This document shows, piece after piece, positions 22,651 to 34,134 of a stretch of DNA of 64,000 nucleotides. The notes under the pieces were generated by a model. It was not told the origin of the DNA. It saw only the letters and a program-made list of their open reading frames with translations, and did no database searches. The position numbers were made by a program, and so were the translations under genes. Source of the stretch: Termitomyces sp. T153 (Eukaryota; Basidiomycota; Agaricomycetes; Agaricales; Lyophyllaceae); the NCBI GenBank assembly GCA_018296165.2, contig JACKQL020000017.1, positions 744,001 to 808,000 of the forward strand, written 5' to 3'. Positions within the stretch are counted from its first letter, which is position 1. Each line of letters starts with the position of its first letter.

Positions 22651-24415
22651 CTAAGTGGAAGCGCATACAGTCGTATCAACCCTCAAACTTGGTGCCGTCC
22701 TACATTGACGCGGCTTATGGAGCGGGATATGTCCCCATGTACTCATTCGTGTCTGAGAATGGGCCTCGTGCTCTGACCGCAGCCTCGCTTCGGACGACGA
22801 TCCCTCGACAGAGTCAACCCATCGTCGATATGCGCTCGGCGCCACAGGTGGTTGAACCGGACCAGGAGCAAACGGGTCTTTTAGGTCCGTGCAGTCCTCT
22901 TCATCAAACACATCATCTCTCGTGTCCTGGCTACCCTTCGGCATAGGCGTTGAGTGAGCCCAAGACCACGCCCTCTCCCTGCATAAGACAGGCATTGGAG
23001 TAGCAACGCGCACCAACACGGAATTATACGAAGGACGTAGGGACGACAAAGGATCATCGACCGAGGAGCACTCCTTCGTAGCTGAAAAGGTGGGTTCGAA
23101 TGTTACGCATGTCGAGCTCGAGGAAGGGCACGGAGAGATCGGTTCCAGGTCGAACTCATATGGAACAGACTTGCAAAGTCCGGGCCGGAGGTCAAGATTG
23201 GAGCTCGGCACGAGAGGCATCCGCTTTGGGTGCGGAGAGAAGAATGAGGAAGATGCAGAAGGGCCGGCGCGCTGGTGTTTTGTCTTGAAGAATCCGAGCT
23301 TGATTGAGGTAGACGTAGTTATAGGAAACGATGGTTGGATGAGAGATTGGAGACCCGTGGTCGGGGGAGAGGTAGGTGGAGAGAGAATGCGCGTATTTGG
23401 TCGACGAGGAAACGTTTCAGTCCTGGTGGGTGTGTAAGTTGATTGTTTTCCTTTTCTTCGATGAGTCGGGCAGCCAGAACAGTGGTAGTATGCTCCAAAC
23501 ACAGCCAGAAGGGCAAAAATCTTGAGAACAACATCCAATGCCTGGAAAATGTATGTAGAGATGGAAACATGGTTAGATGAGGTGGCGACGAGGGAAACAA
23601 CTGGCGGGGAAGCTGTGGATGACGAACGAAAAGCCACAGGAATGCAGAATGCGGTAGCAACAGTGTATGACAGCTGAATAAAGAGAAGAAGAAAGAGGTC
23701 TAATCTGCCGGAGGGTGGTGGTATGTGCTGCTGGAAAGAACGAGGGTGTGGAGAGAGATCGAGTTCCGACTGAGAGCGGAGGAATGCAGGCGGGGGTTTC
23801 TCGACCAGTGAATTTGTATATCGTAATGACATATGGGATGGTATGGGAGATGGCGGAGCGGGGGTGAGTGTGAGTGATACGGAGGATTGAGTTCTTCGAC
23901 GCGTGAGGAAGAGGAAGGCTGTGGTGCCCAAAGTAATGACAATGAATATGAGAAATAGTATGGGAGAGACTTGAGAGAGGCGAGGCGAGAATGAGAGAAT
24001 GGTGGCTACAAGCTCGTTAGAACATGTTCTGGAAATTTGTTTTGCACATACCGCATATGAGAAACAAAGTAGTCGTAGCCAACATCGACACTGGTGCATT
24101 GGCAAATCCCTGCAAATGTAATACGGACCCACCCAGCGTTGCAGCAAGTAACGTCTGGAAAAGAGCCTGCACATGAGGGTTTTCAACCAGTCCAAATCCC
24201 CCAGCCAGCAAAGCAAGTAAAGCTAAGAGTGGGACCGCCGTGTATATTGAACGAGTTCCATTGCGAAGGATGACGGGGACAGCAAAGGGAGGAACAGCCA
24301 GATAAAAGATGGACAGATAAGGGGGAGCCATAAACGATGCAATGAATGGAGATGGCTGATAAAGGCATCGAGGGTTGGGTCTGTTCCGACATCCGACGGG
24401 GTTGAAATCGGTCAT
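22651..24415 (-). CDS. Multi-pass membrane protein of unknown function (two exons)
   Basis: Exon 1 is 24415-24052 and exon 2 is 24005-22651, joined by a 46-bp GT-AG intron with a CTAAC branch site; the predicted product is 572 residues. ATG 24415 is the first in frame before the hydrophobic region. About six membrane segments are visible: residues ~30-50, ~57-77, ~83-120 (one or two), a strong one just after the intron (ILFLIFIVITLGTTAFLFL), and two more separated by a Ser/Pro-rich loop. The last ~250 residues are hydrophilic and Ser/Pro-rich, probably cytosolic. No family is recognised. It converges on the AIM9-like gene with a 71-bp gap. Confidence 0.65.
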
Positions 24416-24429
24416 GCGGTTACCTTGTC

Positions 24430-24503
24430 GATAGCAAGAATGTATGTATACTTTGGTTCTGGATTTGATAGCAAGAATGTATGTATACCTTGGTTCTGGA
24501 CCT
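24430..24503. repeat. Tandem duplication, 2 x 37 bp
   Basis: Two adjacent 37-bp copies differing at a few bases, each with GATAGCAAGAATGTATGTAT. It lies just upstream of the membrane-protein start codon, so it may be in its promoter or 5' leader. Confidence 0.85.
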
Positions 24504-26029
24504 CGTTCATTCCACAACAGCCAATAATAGTTCCGTATGTGAAGTGCTGCCTTCACTTGAATAAGTAGACAGGAACCAAACCACAATGTTGGAGTTTTTT
24601 TTTTTAAAGAAAACCTTGATAGCTGTTCAGCAGGCCAGCAGACCATCCTCGCAGCCCGGGCCCGGGCCAGAAGTCCCACGGAACCAAGAACACGCCTAGT
24701 CAAGAATACTGCTTGTTCCTTAATCATGCTTCTCTTCTTTTGCTTCCCATGGAAAAATTCGGAGCTTGTCATGCCCAAGCCAAACCAGTGCCACAAAAAC
24801 TAAAGTACTCTTGAAAAATGTGACAAGTTGAGCCACTACAGAGTCACCGATCTAGGAACAATACTTGGCATGAGTGAATTACCGCCAGGAAGCATAGCGA
24901 GTAATCCGTGTTGTATGCCGGTGAATTCACAGCGAGAATTCACGAATAAGAAGGGAAGAGGACGAGAGTAAAAGGTGTTAAGAAGATGGTGTCGTGACTG
25001 CCCAAGAGCGAAATATACCAGCTGATGCATGTTCCGATAAATCGTTGCTCGACAACGAGAAAGGTTACTGTCTTCCTATCTTCGCCGCGGCATTCCGGTA
25101 CAATAATACCAGAGATTGAAGCATCCCTCGTCGCTCATCCACAAAAGCACTGTCAACGCAGGGAACAGAACCTACTCCACCGTGACAGAATGTTTCGACG
25201 CCACGATGTGCACTCATGACACTAGTATTGCGCAATACTAGGCTATGAAAACACACACGACCCTGAGATACTAGTCATTGTCCACGTAGACGGTGATTAA
25301 TGGAGTACATACTTACAAGAAGACCTCAAGAGAGCAAAAGGAACAAGTCTTCGCCAACATCGATAACGGAAAAAGCCGAGATTATCGACAGGATAATCGG
25401 ACTGTCCGTGATATCTGGCCGTTAGCTCTCTGCCATTGAGTACGGATTCAGGATTTCCAGACTCGTTAAGCCAAGAGTTTTGCACATGTGAGTAATAATC
25501 CGCCACAATGACATTGATTGACACTCGATCTCTGTGCGTGAAGGTTTGCTCAGACCAGCTTGCCAGAGAGCTAACTCAGTCGAGCCTTCCTTCGATATAA
25601 CGTCAGGTTCGCGACTACCTTGGCTCGTATTGTATGACTGACTCACAAGTCACGCGTCCATGAGCGAACACATATAGCGATTCTCTATGCTCACTCCTGT
25701 CTAACTTGGGCTGGGTGTATTAAAGATTGTGAATTGCTTCTCTATCCCGCTCCATCTCACGTTCTTTGCTCGCGCAGCGTCCTTTGATGTGGTATTTGCT
25801 TTTTCTATGACAGTGACGCATTTTGTTCTCAGTGATATCGCGCGCAAACGGATGAATCTGGAACGTGGGCGGATGAAAGATGCGTGTGAAGGGTCGAATT
25901 ATCATTGATACCAAAAACGGTTCGCACTGTCGATATTTTACAAGTAATACATATCTGGAGACAGGCTCCAGACACGTAATAACGGAGACGAATAAATAAA
26001 AACACTCGGCATCAGACTTTCTACATGTT
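24504..26029. other. Intergenic, no confident gene
   Basis: Only short ORFs without motifs. A poly-T run lies near 24598-24605. No repeat or RNA gene was recognised. Confidence 0.4.
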
Positions 26030-27259
26030 CTAAACGAATTCCTTTGTTTTAGCATCACCACTTGAACCCTCTTGGTCATGGTATAACCTGGTTGCGGTCT
26101 CCGCGTTAGTTTGTGTATGGCTTGACATGTCGCGGGATGCATGGAAGAATCGTGGAAAAGAGACTACTCCTTCGTTGGATTGGATACACGTTTCGGTATC
26201 CCACGGCCATTTTGACTTGGGCTTAGCCTGTCCTGCCGCCACACGTGCCACAACGAGCGTCGGTGCGATCCCCTGCGGAGTTTTCACGTCGGGCCATACG
26301 CACCTTGAGTTCGAATTTATGTTGGACTTACCACGCATGCACTCCAGAAGGCAGAAGCATATTCAGCTGCAGGTCCGTCGACGATATTTGCGATGAGAGC
26401 AAAGACCGTTGCAACACAATACAATATTGCCGATTCGATTAGGATCTCGAGGATGCTGCTGTAGGAAGCAAAGCCGCCAATTGCAACGACACGGTATACG
26501 ATGGCACCGGTGCAAAAGATGGTCGTAAACAAGGTCGTAATGTAAAGAGCCGTTGCGTAGTCAACCCCAAGGATACCAAATGTTGTGTTGGTGACAACTT
26601 GGAAGATGGCGATGATCGAGAAGGCTTTAGCGCATATTGAGACTCCAAGGTATATGTTGGTGTTATAACCCACCTATCGTGAGTAGGGTTGTTATGATAG
26701 GAAGCACAGTGATCCTCCAGTTTCTGCCCCAAATAACCCAAGTGCGCCAAATCTATCAATGATCAAACGCCGAAGCCGAATAATCATAGCAGTTCTTACG
26801 ATAACACCATCTGCGAGTGCTGCATTGGCATCGGAGTACGATAGCATGGCGGTAAACCAGGTAGGGTACGAATCCAAAGCCTCAGCAATCGAATTTTCGG
26901 TCTCGCCGTGAGCAATAAACGCGCTCCGGACATACGCCCAAAAGGAACCGAAATCAGCAGTTGCTAAAGTAAATAATATAGTTATGACGACCGTCATCCC
27001 CACACGTGATTGCCCTGTACGCTTTGGACCCGCCCCTGCCAATTGCGGCTCAAAAAGAAGAGTGCAGAAAACGTTGACTACGATGACGTACAAATCTTGC
27101 TGAGAGCAAGGATGTAAACAACGAAATGAATTCCTGGATCAGAAATCAGCCCCAGTCCGCCGGTCACAGGGTCTCGTTACTATTCGTACCTCGCATTAAA
27201 GCATAGAAAATGACTGTATTAAAGTAGGATTCGTTGATTTCCTTCGTAAAGGAATCCAT
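26030..27259 (-). CDS. Orphan seven-transmembrane protein (six exons)
   Basis: Exons are 27259-27190, 27133-27092, 27035-26800, 26752-26674, 26597-26332 and 26272-26030, with introns of 56, 56, 47, 76 and 59 bp; the sum is 936 nt, 311 residues. Seen: MDSFTKEINESYFN then YALMRGIHFVVYILALSKI, a helix MTVVITILFTLATADF, DSYPTWFTAML, WRTWVIWGRNWR, then helices ending GIAPTLVVARV and a hydrophilic tail. This pattern is typical of a large Agaricomycete family of uncharacterised 7-TM proteins. The fourth intron is the least certain, since the alternative reading needs a one-base shift. Topology suggests a surface receptor or transporter-like protein, but no function is known. Confidence 0.7.
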
Positions 27260-28682
27260 ATTGTGGTGTCGGTTTCCGAAGAGATGGCGAGAACGAGGAC
27301 AATGATGGGCTCCGTATCCTTTATAGCTGGACGGCACGAGGTTTCGTCAAAGATGGTGCTGTGTGTCATGATCGATTCTCCGCTAAATATGTGGCGTCTG
27401 ATGTCAATTTTAGGCAAGATGAAGATCGAGGGATTTTTTCTCAGAAACGCATCGGGCTGTATCAGAAGGCTAGGTGATCGCGACCGAATATCAAGCAGCT
27501 TGAACCTTTCTTAAATCAGTAGTTCTCTCAACTCCAGCGCGCCTATGGTTCCATCAAGAAGGCAGTGTTGAATACTTCAACGATGATAACGATGACAAGG
27601 GGTCTGAGAAAGGAAATTGATCATAGCGGCGCTGATGGAAAGGTGTATCGATACAGGGCCACAATTGGCAAAGTGCGTTCTCGGATGACTGTTGATACAG
27701 ATGTCATAGAAGCAAGTTCGCGCGAAGATGTGTAGGTCAAAACAGATCCCTAAATAGGATCCATCGGAGGCCCAGATGTCCCTTCAAGCGCCGCTGTCGA
27801 CTCCAGACCACCGTTTAGATGCCTGACAGATATCTAGACACGAGGATCACGGACCCTTCAATGAGTTAGACGGCCCAGTATTTGAGTAAGCATAGTCACA
27901 CGAAATTGGCGCCTGATCGCAGCATGCTTAATTGACATTGTGGAGATACCAGAATAACAGTATTCAGCTGCCGGATCGTGGGCAGGGGCGAATAGTACAT
28001 CATGACGACGTTGTGAAGTCGAATGATACATGATATGACCTTGAGAACGTTCAAGGAAACAATACCCATCGCAATCATTGAGGGCCACTGATGGTCCACT
28101 TATGAGCACCAATTAACGCAAACAAGCCGCAGTGAAGAACTGGATGATAATAAAGATCGACGCAGCAAGCATACCAAGTGGTTAAAATATTGCGGAGTAC
28201 CGGTGGAGTGGCACGAGCCCAGCGCGCAGTGGCCATTGCATTACATCTTCTTCATCCAAACTCAGCCCAACCTTACGAGAAAAAGTACAAGTGAACATCG
28301 AGTTGCTCGCAAGGAAACTTATAAGCTCACCAATAGATTGAGAACACTGTTATAAAGGTCAGTTTTAGATGGGAGAGTAGCTGAAAAGATGTTCAGCGGC
28401 CCTTCCGGACAGTCGAACGGACGACTCAGCGCGGATTTTCCATACTGCGCATATTATGGTAAACTGTAACAGGTCAAATATTTGTCATCAAGGTCTCTAT
28501 AGGTAGATAAGAGTTCTTGTGCTTCGAATAAATAATAAAAATCGTACATTATGCACAGTGGGTAACTCCCTGGATCGTCTCGTCTGTCGAAGTGTTCCGA
28601 AGACAAATCGTAGGTGCGGGTAAAGTATAAGAAGATATAGGTAGACAAAAGATCAGTCGTCAATAAATCCAATTTCATCCGC
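27260..28682. other. Intergenic, no confident gene
   Basis: Short ORFs on both strands, such as 27896-28099 minus with a weakly hydrophobic stretch, match no family I know. They could be remains of a gene on the minus strand. Confidence 0.35.
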
Positions 28683-29410
28683 CTAAACAATATCTTTGCG
28701 TCTCCTGTAGCGCCCAAATACTCCACACGCCGATGCACAAAATCCTATCAATAATGCAACAAGTGCGCCAAGTGTAAGCCAATTCGCATTGCCGTACTGA
28801 GCAGGGATACCTGCATCGCGTATGCGATTACGAGTAATGCCAAACAACACCATGTCGAGAATGAAGGCGACGAGTGTAACGAGGGTAGCCAGTCCAGCAA
28901 AGAGGGACATCAAAATGGTTCCGACGCGATGATATGCAGCACCACAGAGCCCAAAGATGAATGCAATACCGGATAATCCGGCAGCTAGAGAGGATCATGA
29001 TGATTGAGGAATACCGAAGTACAGTAGAAAGATGACGCACCTATTGGATGGAGGACTAGGGTTTTCGTAAGGTTTTGAATTATATTTGTGTTCAGATCGG
29101 CACTTCTGGAGTATCAATCACTTGAGAACGTCTGTCATTGATGAATGTACATGTAAAACGTACCCTGCCGGTAGAAAGTCATATCCTACACTAGTCTTGC
29201 TCCCCGTAAAACCAAACACTCCATAACGGATTTGGTCCGCTCCAGTACCAACATTCAGAAATGATATCTCGTTCCATGTCGGGACAGACACAGAGACCTT
29301 TGTGAGGTATGATGAAAATTCATAAGCAGAAACGGCAAACTCACGAAGACTAGGAGTACTGTGGCAGCAAGACAGAAAAAGAGGCCAGGTATAGCAGCAG
29401 ATGCAACCAT
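28683..29410 (-). CDS. PalI/SUR7-family membrane protein (four exons)
   Basis: Exons are 29410-29345, 29297-29164, 29105-29041 and 28984-28683, with introns of 47, 58 and 56 bp; the predicted product is 188 residues. ATG 29410 opens a first membrane segment (LFFCLAATVLLVFVSVSVP) followed by the extracellular loop pattern IRYGVFGFTG and YDF. Then come HPIAAGLSGIAFIFGLCG, a third helix LATLVTLVAFILDMVLFG, and NANWLTLGALVALLIGFCASACGVFGRYRRR. Order and spacing match the fungal PalI/SUR7 family: four-helix plasma-membrane proteins that act in ambient-pH sensing (PalI/Rim9) or eisosomes (Sur7). The short C-terminal tail makes it a small member; which role applies cannot be told. Confidence 0.82.
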
Positions 29411-30480
29411 TATTGGAGTGGGGACGCGTTGACCACGGTAAGCTCTTTATCGAGAAACAAGGGTTGTGAAGAAAGGTAGCTTGTTGTGAAACGGGAACGT
29501 AAACAACGCAATGTTTACGGGAGTGGCTGTCATCTATAGGGAGTGGCTGTCACTTATACATAAAAGTTTCCAGACTGACGTCATAAGGTCAAATTTGGAA
29601 ATTATGGGCCAAGACTGCAAGGCACCTCTCCGCAGCCAGCCTTAGAGCCTTCTTCACGTAAAAGGCTGTGCGGACTCGCGTGAAAAATATGACCCGCAGT
29701 GCGATCGCAGCATTCATGCTTCCCAGAGCGATACCTTAAGATTTGGTTTTTTGCTGTGGAACAAACCTATTACATAATAGTTAGGGTACAAAAAGGAAAT
29801 TTGCTGCGACATAGCCTGTTTCTCAATAATATTGATATCCATCATTATGCTGGCTGGTTATAAATATGTTGATAAGACTTGTATTTTTTGATGGCACATG
29901 CTGTCTGCTTGATATTGAGGCCTTGAGTAAAAGAAATCATCATTGGTACATAGATAATAATTGAAAAACACAACTTGCCTCTGTGCATCCAGGTACCTCC
30001 AGCAGTTATGGAAGTATCATCTAATATTGTTTGTTGTTACATCATTAAGACATTCTGGAACTAGCTTCTGAGAAGTAGGAAATTTTCCATCCTCAAGTTC
30101 AAAAAAACAATTGACAGAGAAGCATCAGACATAGTTTGAGAAAGACAACAAGAACTTACAGTGCTTTGCTTGACCCCAAAGCATCTTGATTAGACAAAGT
30201 TCACAATGGAACTTTGGGAAGAAGAGACATTTGTGTCTTGTTATCTATATAATAAGTTGCAGAAGGGGTTTCTTGAATGCAAAGTCCTTTTTAGGAGATA
30301 ACACATGTGGCATGCAGCAATCCTTGTCTTGATTGAGATCCTCTTCATCCATATCTGACACACCACAAGAACTGAGGTCCAGGCACACCAGAACCCTCTA
30401 TTTCATCTCCTTTGCTTCTTTGAGCATGGTTTCAGATACTGCCTGAGATTTTTTACATGTGGAACAGACTACAATAAGCT
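29411..30480. other. Intergenic, becoming AT-rich
   Basis: No gene seen. A short near-repeat, GGGAGTGGCTGTCA, occurs twice near 29520-29550. From about 29750 the DNA is AT-rich and CpG-poor up to the Tc1 element. Confidence 0.4.
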
Positions 30481-31534
30481 TACAGTGGCTCAAAAAACTG
30501 TCCCAATGTTTTATACTTAATGAAAGATGACATTGGCATGAAGGATTGGAAGTATTCAAAATTCTGGTTGAATCATATAAAATATTATGGCATCATGGCT
30601 ACAAATTGCATTTTAGTTTATGTAATTCAAATCATAACTGATGAAGTAATGGCCATTTTTCTAAAATATTCACTCATTGGAACAGTTTTTTGAGTATCTC
30701 TAATTTTGGTATTTAGTACTTTGTATGTCCTCCATTTGCCTTGATAACTGCTTGAATCCTTCTAGGCATGCTTTCTATCAGTTTTTAGCATACCTTTGCT
30801 GGTATTCCATCCTATTCCTTTGCAACCCTCTCCCACAATTCATGCACACCATGAGGAGATGTTTCATACTGCCTAAGCTGCTTCTTGAGGTACTCCCAGA
30901 GGTGTTCAATAGGGTTAAGATCAGGGAATTGGGCTGGCCACCAGAGAACATCAAAGTTGTTGTCTTCAAACTACTTGTTAGCCCTCTTGGAGTTGTGTTT
31001 GTTGTCCTGTTGAAAGTAGTGGGCACCCTCCTTCATCTTCAACTTTTCAAAGCTCTCCTTTGCTCCATCATCCAAAATTTCACAGTACTGCTCTGTATTC
31101 ATGATCCCCACCACCTCTACCAGCTTTTTTTACCCCATTCCAACCCATACAGCCCCAAACCATGAGATTATTCCCTCCTCCATGTTTCACAGTAGGTGTA
31201 GTGATTTGGTCTGAAATGCCTTTTCCTTGTAGCTTCCACACATACTGCTTTTCATCTGACCCAATTCTGTTAATCTTGTCTCATCTGTCTACAACACTCT
31301 TTTCCAGTCCTCCACAGTCCAGTTCTGATGCTCTTGAGCCCATTTAAGTCCTAGTTGCCAAGGTCTAGCTTTGAGCATAGGAACTTTCCTCTTTGTAGCA
31401 GACCAATACCCCTTCTCCTTCAGCACATTCCAGACAGTCTGAGAAGAAACAGGGTTGAAAATGATGTTGTTGATAAGATTGGTGGCCTGAACAGCTATAT
31501 CAAGTCTCCCAGTTGAGATTTGTCAAACAATAGC

Positions 31535-31999
31535 TGTAAGGGGACAACCCTTCTGTGGGTAGTCCAACCCTATTTTGGGCTTAGCCACATGGTATGTTAC
31601 TGGACTGGCTGCCTGACAATCCCTATTCCTCTTTTGTCTTGTACTAGTCAGCCCTTTGCAGTCATTGGACCCTATTTCTTCTTTTGACATATTGATAGTC
31701 ATTACTGCTTAGCATACCTGGGCTGCTTACTACATATAGCATTAGTCATAGCATAGCCACAGATGTAGTATATAAGCTGGTCACAAGGATAGAATATCCT
31801 TCAACCAATCAATAGCAGCATTCCCCAGGTCTATTCAGTAAACTGATTGTGAGAACCCCAGTGTTGCTGCCTTGCTTGACTTGCTGCACTCACCCCTTGC
31901 CTGCCTCTTAGCTGCTGTTTTGCTCCTTCAATGCTTGCTTGTTGCCTACACTAGCTTGCTCTTGTTGGGTTTACCTGTGGAGTGTTTGTTTCCCTCACA
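31535..31999 (+). repeat. 5' LTR of the short element
   Basis: 465 bp, TG...CA ends, TATATAAG near 31771. The LTR pair has diverged by scattered, mostly transition, differences, so the insertion is not recent. Confidence 0.88.
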
Positions 32000-32080
32000 T
32001 CTTGATTGTCCCTATGTCATCTGCACCTCTAGCCCATAACATCCAACCTACCACCTACCTTTGGCCTCACCCTAACCTCT

Positions 32081-33050
32081 ATGGACTCTATGCCAACTCT
32101 ATCTGACATCTTGGCCAACCCAGAATCTACTATCAAGAGACTGCTAACTCTTGTTTCTGGGCTTGAGAGCAGACTAGCAGCACTTGAGTCTGGTTGTACA
32201 CCTATGTCTGTCATCATGGTTGCCTCTGCCCAAACAGCCTTGCAGCCTAGTATGGGTGGCCATGCCATTTCTTTGGGCTCCACCATGCAGTTAGCTCCAC
32301 CTGAACAGCTGAAGCCCAAGTCCTCCATCAAACCTCCTATCATACCCACCTCTCATATTCCCCAATGTGTAGCATGTCCTACCTTTAATGCTCCCCTTGT
32401 CATTCCCCTTGCTTGAGACCTCCCTCCTACAGATGGCCACACTCCACATTTTGAGTGCATGCTTGAACTTTCTGACTCTCTTGTTACACATGTGGTTGGT
32501 TACCAGAGGCAGGGCCTTAAACAAGCCCTTAACATCTCTGGTGCCCACTTGGCAGCCTTTACAGTTAGCTTGGCTGGATAAAACTGCCAGTTTGTCTCTA
32601 TTTAAGGCTCTGATCAGCAGATCAGAGAAGCCCTTGTGGTTATTGGAAAGTGGATAGCTAAGAAGCAAGTCTGCCTACTGCAGAAGTAACACTCAGGCAA
32701 TGTCATACTGGCAGTTGCTGCACTGGCACCTTCAGGATCCACCATGTTGTCCATCCCTACTCCTACCAGGCCAGGAGTGCCCTCTTCTAGCACTCCAGCA
32801 GTGGCATCTAATACTGCTACCATGGCTCCTACCCCTTCTACCTGGCAACCCCTATCTCTCCCTCTGGGCTTGCCAATGTTGAGTGTTCACAAGGGGGATA
32901 CACCAGCTTTTCCAATGGACACAACTTCTCCCATGACTCTCTTTACTCCAGCACCTAAAGTGTCAGCCCCAATAATACAATACACCTTTGGACATTACTC
33001 TAGGGGGGCAGAACCAGCCATTGCATGTCATAGCTGGCCATATTGGGGAT
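32081..33050 (+). pseudogene. gag-like ORF remnant
   Basis: Begins with MDSMPTLSDILANPE and a short Leu heptad stretch (IKRLLTLVSGLESRLAALE) like the coiled start of a Gag. It continues across frame changes and stops as a Pro/Ser/Thr-rich region (for example PTPTRPGVPSSSTP). No zinc knuckle, protease or RT is seen. A broken Gag-like protein is the simplest reading. Confidence 0.5.
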
Positions 33051-33112
33051 GAAGAAGAGCATCTTGATGCCACAGCTATTTATTGGGTTGATGAACTTTG
33101 AGGAGGGGGTGA

Positions 33113-33574
33113 TGTAAGGGGACAACCCTTCTGTAGGTAGTCCAACCCTATTTTGGGCTTAGCCATATGGTACATTACTGGACTGGCTGCCTGACAACCC
33201 CTATTCCTCTTTTGTCTTGTACTAGTCAGCCCTTCAATCATTGGACCCTATTTCTCCTTTTGATGTATTGATAGTCATTACTCTTAGCATACCTAGGCCA
33301 CTTACCACATATAGTATTAGTCATAGCATAGCCATGGATGTTGTATATAAGCTAGTTGCAAGGATAGAATATCCTGTGACTGATCAATAGCAGTGTTCCC
33401 CAGGTCTATCCAGTGAACCAATTGTGAGAACCTCAGCATCACCACCTTGCTTGGCTTGCTGCACTCACCCCTTGCCTGCCTCTTAGCTGCTGTTCTGCTC
33501 CTTTGATGCTTGCTTGTCACCTGCACTAGCTTGCTCTTGTTGGATTTACCCACAGAGTGTTCATTCCCCTCACA
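33113..33574 (+). repeat. 3' LTR of the short element
   Basis: 462 bp, partner of 31535-31999, followed directly by the ATAGC duplication. Confidence 0.88.
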
Positions 33575-34134
33575 ATAGCCTGTTTATTGCATGGAGTAAG
33601 CTTAGCTGGATGGCCTCCAGGATGGTTTTCCTTGTCCACCTCCAACTCTCTGTTAATTTTCCCAATAGTAGACTTCCCTAGACCAGTTTTAGCCTCAATC
33701 CAATGCAGAGGATACCCTTGAGCAATGAGAGAAGCAATGGTAGAGCATTATGCAGAAGAAGTAGCTTTCATAATGGTGGTTGAAGGTTAAAATGTGGTTC
33801 AACCAACTTGAACCACTTCCCAAATATAACCAAACATAGTCACATGACTCTGTTGATATTCCCACATGCAACTTACTCTTTATTTCTGACTAAAATAGGG
33901 AGAAACCTGCAAAGTTGAAGATGCTCAAAAAACTGTTCCAATGAGTGAATATTTTAAAATGGCCATTACTACATCAGTTTTGGTTTAAATTATATAAACT
34001 AAAATGCAATCTGTAGCCATGATGCCATAGTATTTTACATAATTTAACCAGAACTTTAAATACTTTTAATCCTTCATTCCAATATCATCTTTTATAAAGT
34101 ATAAAACATTGGGACAGGTTTTTGAGCCACTGTA

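Larger units (their letters stand above)
31535..33574 (+). mobile_element. Short gag-only LTR retrotransposon inside the transposase gene
   Basis: 2040 bp with LTRs at 31535-31999 and 33113-33574 (465 and 462 bp, TGTAAGGGG...CTCACA) and a 5-bp duplication ATAGC at 31530-31534 and 33575-33579. The polypurine tract AGGAGGGGGTGA precedes the 3' LTR. The 1.1 kb interior has no pol, so it depends on another element. Confidence 0.9.
30710..33771 (-). pseudogene. Tc1-type transposase pseudogene, interrupted
   Basis: ATG at 33771. An N-terminal HTH part (HPGGHPAKLTPCNKQAI) ends at the LTR insertion near 33580 and resumes at 31529 with QISTGRLDIAVQATNLI. It continues through HTH_Tc3-like NPVSSQTVWNVLKEKGY, the first catalytic Asp in TDET, FQQDN, and FDVLWWPAQFPDLNPIEHLWEYLKK with the terminal DDE-type Glu region. 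Several stops appear where the family has Trp, Gln or Arg (before TDET, before FEDNN, before QIS, after the HTKY motif). All fit C-to-T or G-to-A changes. There is at least one frameshift. It cannot encode a working enzyme. Confidence 0.88.
30483..34132 (-). mobile_element. Tc1/mariner-like DNA transposon with long inverted repeats, split by an LTR element
   Basis: The inverted repeats are about 215 bp (30483-30700 and 33919-34132), both starting CAGTGGCTCAAAAA from the outside, with TA at 30481-30482 and 34133-34134. The transposase remains lie between them on the minus strand. A 2.0 kb LTR element with its own duplication (ATAGC) sits inside. Without it the transposon would be about 1.6 kb, a usual Tc1 size. 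Confidence 0.9.

Noticed and set aside
27858..28112. Possible gene tail on the minus strand
   Set aside because: Weak hydrophobic stretch only; no start, splice pattern or family match could be built.
31535..33574. Self-priming in the short LTR element
   Set aside because: Only about seven bases (CAATCAA) match between the LTR and the site after the 5' LTR, and the other LTR lacks them.
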